DNA from: Rhizobium leguminosarum bv. trifolii WSM2297
GTDB taxonomy: Bacteria; Pseudomonadota; Alphaproteobacteria; Rhizobiales; Rhizobiaceae
NCBI RefSeq assembly: GCF_000271845.1
Contig: NZ_JH719392.1
Location: 62,001-126,000, forward strand
Direction: 5' to 3'
DNA: 64,000 nucleotides
The translations under genes and the position numbers were made by a program. The notes under the pieces are model-generated. The model was not told the DNA's origin. It saw nothing but the letters and a program-made list of their open reading frames with translations, and did not search any database. Positions 58,824 to 64,000 of this stretch are shown in pieces (positions within the stretch are counted from its first letter, which is position 1; every line of letters begins with the position of its first letter).

Positions 58824-58855
58824 CGGGATAGATCCGGCCGGGGAATGCGTTGTGC

Positions 58856-59755
58856 TCACATCATCTCGATGGCCTTTGCCTCGCCTGCGATGAAGTCGCA
58901 GAACAGTTTGACGCGCAATGGCACGGTGCGGCCGAAGGCATGCAGTGCATTGAACGGCAGGCTTGGAAGCGCGATCTCCGATGCAAGACTTACAAGCGCA
59001 CCAGCTTGTAACTCCTTCGCCACTAGGCACCGCAGCAGATAGGCGGCACCCACCCCTGCGAGCGCCGCCTGGATGAGCGCGGCGCCTGAATCGCAATAGA
59101 CGCGACCCGTGGGAACAAAGCTGCTGCCGTCCGCCAGGCGTATAGGCTGGACTAAACCGCCGAGCGCGTAGCGGGCAAAAGGCACGGTTGCCAGATGTTC
59201 GACAGGCAGCGGGGGATTGCCCGAGGTCTCAAGAAAAGCCGGAGATGCGACGATTGCCAGCGGCAGGTCGGCCAGATGGCGGACCATGAGATCGCCCTGC
59301 GTCGGATTGCCGGCGCGCAGCACGACGTCGTAGTCCTCGCGGATCAGGTCAACGAATCGGTCCGTAAGGCCAATATCGAGATGCAGGTCCGGATTGTCCG
59401 CGGCAAAGCCCGTAAACAGCCGCGGTAGCAGCAGGGGCGCCAATTCGCTCGGCATGCTGACGCGCAGGCGGCCGGAGAGCGCGGCATCGGACCCGATCAC
59501 CTCGTCGCTGGAATCCAGATCCTGCAGGAGCGGTGCGACGCGCTCGAAGAAAATCTGACCATCCTGCGTTAACGTCAGTGCGCGGGTGGAGCGCAGGAAG
59601 AGGCGCGCACCGACCTTCTTTTCAAGCCTCGCCACACTCTTCGACACTGCCGATGGCGTGGTGTCGAGCGCGCGCGCCGCGGCGCTGAAGGAGCCGGCCT
59701 GTACCGTCCGCACGAAGGCCATCAATCCAGACGTCTCGTTCAGTAGATTCGGCAT
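58856..59755 (-). CDS. LysR-family regulator
   Basis: A 299-aa regulator with the LysR HTH near 8-60 (MAFVRTVQAGSFSAAARALD, TPSAVSKSVARLEKKVGARL) and a periplasmic-binding-protein-like effector domain. It is of the CrgA-like subgroup (DLPLAIVASPAFLETSGNP). GGAG precedes ATG 59755; ATG 59791 is in frame. It is divergent from an SDR gene that is its likely target. Confidence 0.88.
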   Translation of the reverse strand: MPNLLNETSGLMAFVRTVQAGSFSAAARALDTTPSAVSKSVARLEKKVGARLFLRSTRALTLTQDGQIFFERVAPLLQDLDSSDEVIGSDAALSGRLRVSMPSELAPLLLPRLFTGFAADNPDLHLDIGLTDRFVDLIREDYDVVLRAGNPTQGDLMVRHLADLPLAIVASPAFLETSGNPPLPVEHLATVPFARYALGGLVQPIRLADGSSFVPTGRVYCDSGAALIQAALAGVGAAYLLRCLVAKELQAGALVSLASEIALPSLPFNALHAFGRTVPLRVKLFCDFIAGEAKAIEMM

Positions 59756-59774
59756 TCGCGACTCCGCGGCACAA

Positions 59775-59794
59775 ATCATGTGCCCGTTCATGAT
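59775..59794. promoter_or_regulatory. candidate LysR operator
   Basis: A perfect inverted repeat ATCATG-N8-CATGAT in the 95-bp divergent spacer between the LysR and SDR genes, the usual place for LysR binding. Confidence 0.5.
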
Positions 59795-59850
59795 CTAACG
59801 GCTGAGGGTGCCCATCGTTTATCTCAACCACAGTTGAAAGGAGATAACCA

Positions 59851-60600
59851 ATGCAGCACCTCAAAGACAAGGTCGCCGTTATTACCGGCGGCAATAGCGG
59901 TATCGGCAGGGCGACTGCCAAGCTTTTCGCCGAAGAAGGCGCGAGGGTCATCATCACCGGCCGGCGGCAGGATGTCGTCGACCAAGCGGTGCGCGACATC
60001 GGGCGTCATGCCATTGGTATCGTGGGCGACGTCGCCGACCTCGAACATCACCACAAGGTGGTGGACATGGTAGAGAACCATTTTGGTGGCCTCGATATCT
60101 ATATTGCCAATGCCGGCGTCATCAATCTCACTGCGTCCCGCAATGTGACACCGGAAGACTATGATCGCCATTTCGCCATCAACACGCGCGGTGTGTTTTT
60201 CGGTGTGCAGACGATCGCACCGCTGATCCGCGATGGCGGCAGCGTCATCGTCACGAGCTCGCTGGCGGCAACAAAGGTCCTGCCGGACCACGCGGTTTAC
60301 GCCGGCTCGAAGGCCGCCGTCGCCGCCTTCGCTAAGAATTGGGCGATCGAATTCAAGGCACGCCGCATCCGCGTCAACATACTTAGTCCGGGGCCGATCG
60401 AGACGGAAATTCTTGGCAAGCTCGGCGTGTCGGAGGCCGAACGCCCCGCATTTGAGGATCACATGGCATCGCTCATCCCGGCAGGGCGGATGGGGCGGCC
60501 GGAGGAGCTGGCGCGGGCCGCGCTCTTTCTCGCCTCCGAGGCGGGCAGCTTTGTCAACGGGATCGAACTTCATGCCGACGGCGGCATGACCCTGGCTTGA
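59851..60600 (+). CDS. short-chain dehydrogenase/reductase (LysR-linked)
   Basis: A 249-aa classical SDR: VAVITGGNSGIGRATAKLFA, ANAGVI, Ser in IVTSSLAATKVLPDHA, YAGSKAAVAAF (Tyr, Lys), SPGPIETEIL. GAAAGGAGA precedes ATG 59851. Divergent from and probably controlled by the LysR gene. Confidence 0.9.
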   Translation: MQHLKDKVAVITGGNSGIGRATAKLFAEEGARVIITGRRQDVVDQAVRDIGRHAIGIVGDVADLEHHHKVVDMVENHFGGLDIYIANAGVINLTASRNVTPEDYDRHFAINTRGVFFGVQTIAPLIRDGGSVIVTSSLAATKVLPDHAVYAGSKAAVAAFAKNWAIEFKARRIRVNILSPGPIETEILGKLGVSEAERPAFEDHMASLIPAGRMGRPEELARAALFLASEAGSFVNGIELHADGGMTLA

Positions 60601-61044
60601 AAGGCTCGATACACCTAATCCGCGCGCCCGCAAGATCACAGTGCGACCGTGCGACGCGCGCCGAGAGCGAGTGAACGATACCGTCCGATCGCTGAAGCCG
60701 TGCCGGCGACCGAGGTGGAGCGCACCAATCGTTCTCCGGGGAGAACGTCTGGTTGCGCGCCATCACCGGAAATTGCGATAGTCATTCGTGAATGGCAGTC
60801 GTGGGTCGAAACGAGCCTGCGTCGACCGGCTTGCGGATGACAGTTCTTGGCGCGAAGCGGAAGATCGTGTTTTAGGGAACCGGGTCCCCAGCTAATTCTA
60901 GTGCGATCGTAGATTGCGAAATCGGAGTAGCGCGAAGCTGCGGCTAGCGGCGCGGAAAAGGTAACATGTAGCTGTAAAACCTGCAGGATTTCTGGAGACG
61001 ATCATAAGATCAGAATGAGGCGGTACAGGCGTAAATTGTGCCTG
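60601..61044. other. gene-poor spacer before the repeats
   Basis: No convincing gene; a 63-codon frame at 60649-60840 has no ribosome site or recognisable pattern. Confidence 0.4.
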
Positions 61045-61200
61045 CCTGGGGAACCTGGATTCTCACATGATTTCAATGGCTTAACAAGATAGCCTTGAAA
61101 TTCCCTCTGCTTTTCCGTCGCGAGCGACCGTGGATGCCACCTTTGTGCCCTGGGTTTGGGCATCAGTCAACAGGATCGGGCGAGCGGCAATAATTGCCAC
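61045..61200 (+). repeat. dispersed repeat, copy B
   Basis: Begins GCCTGGGGAACCTGGATTC and contains the same ordered words as copy A. Same orientation as A and C, 60 bp before C. Confidence 0.82.
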
Positions 61201-61255
61201 CTTTTTCTGGTGGGGAATGGAAACTACTGAAAGAGGGAATAGGTCCAAAAAATGG

Positions 61256-61402
61256 CTTGCCTGGGGACCTTGGATTCTCACATGATTTCAACAGCTTAGC
61301 GAAAAAACCCTGAAATTCCCTCTGTTTTTCCGTCGCGAGCGACCGTGGATGCCACCCTTGTGCCCAACCGGAGGGGAGGAGCGGCAATTATTTCCGCTTT
61401 TG
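61256..61402 (+). repeat. dispersed repeat, copy C
   Basis: Begins GCTTGCCTGGGGACCTTGG and continues with GGATTCTCACATGATTTCAA and GAGCGACCGTGGATGCCACC, ending in GCGGCAATTATTTCCGC. The middle part present in A and B (TCAGTCAAC) is shortened. From 61403 to 61621 nothing else is recognised. Confidence 0.82.
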
Positions 61403-61621
61403 AGGTCCCAACTTTCCCTCTAACGATCACCGCGCGTTTGTCCCCTTGCGTCCCATATCTGTCGTTGCCATGCGATGTTTCATCTCGAGAAACAGACGTT
61501 GTCTCTGTGTGCGACCATCCACGCGACCTTCCAGCTTCGCGGCGCGCGACGGCAACCGCGAACGGGGCATTGGAAATGCGGCCTGAAATATTCTGCTTTG
61601 AGGTCCCTGCTCGGAACCCGA

Positions 61622-62599
61622 TCATGGCAAGGCTTTGAAATCCGACCTTTGATAGCCATTAACTAGGGTCTTCAGTCCCTTGGGCGCGATCACCTCAACC
61701 TTGTCGCCCCATTGATAGAGATGCCACGTCATCTCGAGCCATCCCGATGCCTTGAACCGGACCAAAAGGCTCCCGTCATCCTGGCGATCCAGCACCTGCC
61801 GGGGGTGGAAACGGAAGCCGGCAGCGCGCTCAGCAGCCTCCGGTGCAAATCGCCAGATGACCTCTCCGAATTGTTCTGGATCCTGCCAGACACCAAAGGC
61901 CTGCGCGGCGTAGTCTCCGATAGTGAACCCTTCTTGCAGCGTGAAGCTTTCGTTCAGGGTTTGTGCCTCGTGAATGAGGTCGATGCGGAAGTTGCGCACC
62001 TCGTCCGCTTTGGCCGGATCGCGAGCAGCAAGGTAGGTCCGGTGGCCCAGCAGCACCCCATGTGGTTCCAGGATACGTGTCGCGCCATCCTGATTGTAGC
62101 GCACCCGCAGGCGGAAGGGGCCGCGAAGAGCTTCAATGATCGCATCGAGGATGTCTGGGGCCAAGCGAACTCGTGGGCCAGGTCGCATTACCTGGCCCAT
62201 GGCCGTTAGAACCGCCTCGGCGTCGGCTTCGACCCGTGCTCGCGCCGGAACCCGCGCTAACATTCCCTCACGCAGGTCGTCCAGCGCGCGGGAGTGGCGT
62301 AGTCGACCCTCAGCCTCGGCAGTGCGAGCAGCGATCTCCAACGCTTCAATGCCAGTTTCATACCGCAGTTGAAGCCGGGCGAGGCCGGGATCGACTAGCC
62401 GCCAGCGCCGTTTACGGTCTGGCCCATCCTCTGCCTCCACGTTGCCGAAGGTTCCCTCAAGTGCTTCGGTCATGCGCTGGGCTGTGCGATGGGACACACC
62501 AAACTCCGCACAGATATCTTCGAGGCCGATGCCGCCCCGCCGCGCCGCTGCCATCTGCGCGAGGCGTATTAGATCCTGTGCCTTTGAAAAAGAAGACAT
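61622..62599 (-). CDS. WYL-domain transcriptional regulator
   Basis: A 325-aa regulator. The N-terminal winged helix is at about 1-65 (AQDLIRLAQMAAARRGGIGL, FGVSHRTAQRMTEALEG). The WYL domain spans about 160-245 with GVLLGHRTYLAARDP and VRNFRIDLIHEAQ, followed by the WCX-type C-terminal extension. WYL regulators often repress phage-defence operons and sense nucleic acid or nucleotide ligands. It is divergent from the small gene and TM0106-type nuclease. ATG 62599 is preferred over 62629. Confidence 0.85.
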   Translation of the reverse strand: MSSFSKAQDLIRLAQMAAARRGGIGLEDICAEFGVSHRTAQRMTEALEGTFGNVEAEDGPDRKRRWRLVDPGLARLQLRYETGIEALEIAARTAEAEGRLRHSRALDDLREGMLARVPARARVEADAEAVLTAMGQVMRPGPRVRLAPDILDAIIEALRGPFRLRVRYNQDGATRILEPHGVLLGHRTYLAARDPAKADEVRNFRIDLIHEAQTLNESFTLQEGFTIGDYAAQAFGVWQDPEQFGEVIWRFAPEAAERAAGFRFHPRQVLDRQDDGSLLVRFKASGWLEMTWHLYQWGDKVEVIAPKGLKTLVNGYQRSDFKALP

Positions 62600-62732
62600 G
62601 CGCACCGTCAGCCTGCCAGAATTTGTCACCCCCGTAAGCTAGAAATGTTTCTGCGTCCTGTCGAGCCGATTGCCAGATGAGTTACATGACAAGTGGCGCG
62701 GCAGGCGTACGAGAGCACTGAAAGGAAAAGCA

Positions 62733-63002
62733 ATGCGCGGAAGTGTCATTAGGATCGAACGGATTTCCTCTCGCAGCGGCGCGGTGGAGGAACCGTCCGT
62801 CACTTCAAAAGGCTATCAGCTCGCCGACCCGGCGCATGGCAAGCACCGGCATCATGCCGACAATGCGACCTATGTGAAGACGCTGGAGGAGGCGGCGGTG
62901 CTAATCGAGCGTGGCTTTGCTCTTCGCATGAGCTCGAAAGGCAAACCTGGATCGCTGATCGCGGCGAAAAGCCTGCGGATCGTGCGGGCGCCCGCCGGCT
63001 GA
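62733..63002 (+). CDS. small protein of unknown function next to the nuclease gene
   Basis: An 89-aa basic protein (MRGSVIRIERISSRSGAVEE, HGKHRHHADNATYVKTLEEA, ERGFALRMSSKGKPGSLI). GAAAGGAAAAG precedes ATG 62733. No membrane span; histidine-rich middle. It lies between the divergent WYL regulator and the TM0106-type gene. I do not recognise a family. Confidence 0.6.
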   Translation: MRGSVIRIERISSRSGAVEEPSVTSKGYQLADPAHGKHRHHADNATYVKTLEEAAVLIERGFALRMSSKGKPGSLIAAKSLRIVRAPAG

Positions 63003-63048
63003 CAAGAGAAAGCTTTTTCGGGCACTGCGCATCAATTCAATCAATTGC

Positions 63049-63071
63049 GGTGTCTGACGCGAATTGACACC
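63049..63071. promoter_or_regulatory. inverted repeat upstream of the nuclease gene
   Basis: GGTGTC and GACACC separated by 11 bp, 81 bp before the nuclease start. It may be an operator or a weak stem; low certainty. Confidence 0.3.
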
Positions 63072-63151
63072 CATGGCGTTTATTTAAGAAGCTGCGATCT
63101 GGCGAGACGATTCTTCTTCGGGTTGCTCTTATTCGAGATTGTAGGGCGACC

Positions 63152-64000
63152 ATGAGAGACATTGGCGGCACTATCTTTTTTTCGGCGACCGACCTGATGC
63201 GGTTCATGGGTTGCGCTCATGCGACTACACTCGACCTGATGCGGCTGCGCGGCGAGGGGCCGGAACCTGGTGAAGACAGCGAAGATGCGGCCCTGCTGCA
63301 AAAACAGGGCGATGCACACGAAGCAGCGCACTTGGAAAGGCTTAAAGTCTCGGGCCGGGCGGTGGTCGAGATCCCGCGTGGTGATCTGGCCGCGGATGCC
63401 GATGCCACTCGAGATGCGTTGGCGCAAGGGGCCGAGGTCTTGTTCCAGGGAGCGTTCCTGTCAGGCAACTGGGGCGGATGGTCGGATTTCCTGATGCGGG
63501 TGGATCGCCCTTCGACGCTTGGTCCTTTTAGCTACGAGGTGGCAGACACCAAGCTGAAACGTCGACCGCATCCAAAGCATGTGCTGCAACTCGTCCTCTA
63601 TTCTGACCTGTTGATCGAGATTCAGGGTGTGGCGCCAGAATTCGCATATGTCGAATTGGGCAGCGGCGAACGCGCCATGCTGCGGCTCACTGACTACGCC
63701 CATTACGCACGGGCCGCACGGGCGCGGCTTGAGAGGTTCGTGGCTGACCCGCAACCGACACGGCCCATCCCTTGCGCCGATTGCGGCCTTTGTCGTTGGG
63801 CGGGTCATTGTGAAAGCGTTTGGCAGGCCGAGGACAGCCTGTTCAATGTCGCCAACATCAACCGTGGGCAGGTGAAGAAGCTGGAGGCTGCGGGCACTGC
63901 GACAATGGAGGCACTGGCTGGACTCGACCAACCCGTGCGAGGCATGGCCGAAGGAACCCGCCTTCGTCTAGTGACGCAAGCCCGGTTGCAGCAGGCCAGA
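63152..64000 (+). CDS. TM0106-type RecB-like nuclease, N-terminal part (runs off the window)
   Basis: 283 codons without stop from ATG 63152. The protein starts with FFSATDLMRFMGCAHATTLD and has a PD-(D/E)XK nuclease core: GGWSDFLMRVD, YEVADTKLKRRPHPKHVLQL, QLVLYSDLL. It is followed by a four-cysteine iron-sulfur-type cluster CADCGLCRWAGHC. This matches the TM0106 RecB-like family, whose members are usually about 1100 residues with a C-terminal SF1/Dna2-like helicase, so most of the gene lies to the right. No stop or frameshift in the visible part. Confidence 0.8.
   Translation, partial: MRDIGGTIFFSATDLMRFMGCAHATTLDLMRLRGEGPEPGEDSEDAALLQKQGDAHEAAHLERLKVSGRAVVEIPRGDLAADADATRDALAQGAEVLFQGAFLSGNWGGWSDFLMRVDRPSTLGPFSYEVADTKLKRRPHPKHVLQLVLYSDLLIEIQGVAPEFAYVELGSGERAMLRLTDYAHYARAARARLERFVADPQPTRPIPCADCGLCRWAGHCESVWQAEDSLFNVANINRGQVKKLEAAGTATMEALAGLDQPVRGMAEGTRLRLVTQARLQQAR

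Overview
The window looks like a piece of a Rhizobium-type alphaproteobacterial genome (Rhizobiales, chromosome or large plasmid). It is GC-rich with GC-biased third positions, carries a mosaic intergenic repeat of the kind scattered through Rhizobium genomes, and has two catabolic blocks whose gene content matches rhizobial histidine utilisation (hut) and alpha-galactoside utilisation (agp/aga). All functional calls come from reading protein motifs by eye; no database search was run.

Layout. 1-8.2 kb: hut region with the start of hutI (minus), hutF, two hutC-type GntR repressors, a polar amino-acid ABC transporter, and a histidine ammonia-lyase-like gene that has lost the MIO-forming triad. 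8.2-17.5 kb: housekeeping and accessory genes (secreted protein, PAP2 phosphatase, RelE/HigB-type toxin-antitoxin pair, a large FAD/GcvT demethylating dehydrogenase, an MscS channel with a cyclic-nucleotide domain, a three-gene small-protein operon, a methyltransferase). 17.5-27.7 kb: alpha-galactoside locus agpT, agaL1, agpA, agpB, agpC, agpD, agaL2, ending in a strong terminator. 28.4-37.5 kb: a tightly overlapping minus-strand glycan operon built from unusual fusions (GT; GT + UDP-galactopyranose mutase; GT + Gfo/Idh/MocA + zinc-type dehydrogenase; GT + family-1-like glycosidase). 37.5-41.3 kb: a gene graveyard with remnants of dnaE2, an exonuclease III, a GlsB/YeaQ protein, an alpha/beta hydrolase and a mazEF module, plus three intact small genes. 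41.28-42.7 kb: a second, frameshifted copy of agaL2 with its terminator, in direct orientation to the first.

43.3-46.8 kb holds a histidine kinase, a deletion-damaged response regulator/adenylate cyclase and a second MscS channel. 46.8-53.2 kb is a cluster of small redox and hydrolytic enzymes. 53.4-58.8 kb is a signalling operon (MASE1 multi-PAS histidine kinase plus three response regulators), followed by a LysR/SDR divergent pair. A roughly 150-bp repeat occurs once at 42.9 kb and twice at 61 kb, so it brackets the 43-61 kb block. The right end (61.6-64 kb) has a WYL-domain regulator divergent from a small unknown gene and a TM0106-type RecB-like nuclease that runs off the window; this arrangement resembles a defence module.

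How the parts fit: the left 28 kb is ordered catabolic genome; from 28 kb on the sequence is a mosaic of cassettes bounded by direct repeats and gene scars. The best candidates for something undescribed are the fused glycan operon between the two agaL2 copies, the MIO-less ammonia-lyase paralogue coupled to an amino-acid transporter, and the WYL/TM0106 pair at the right edge.
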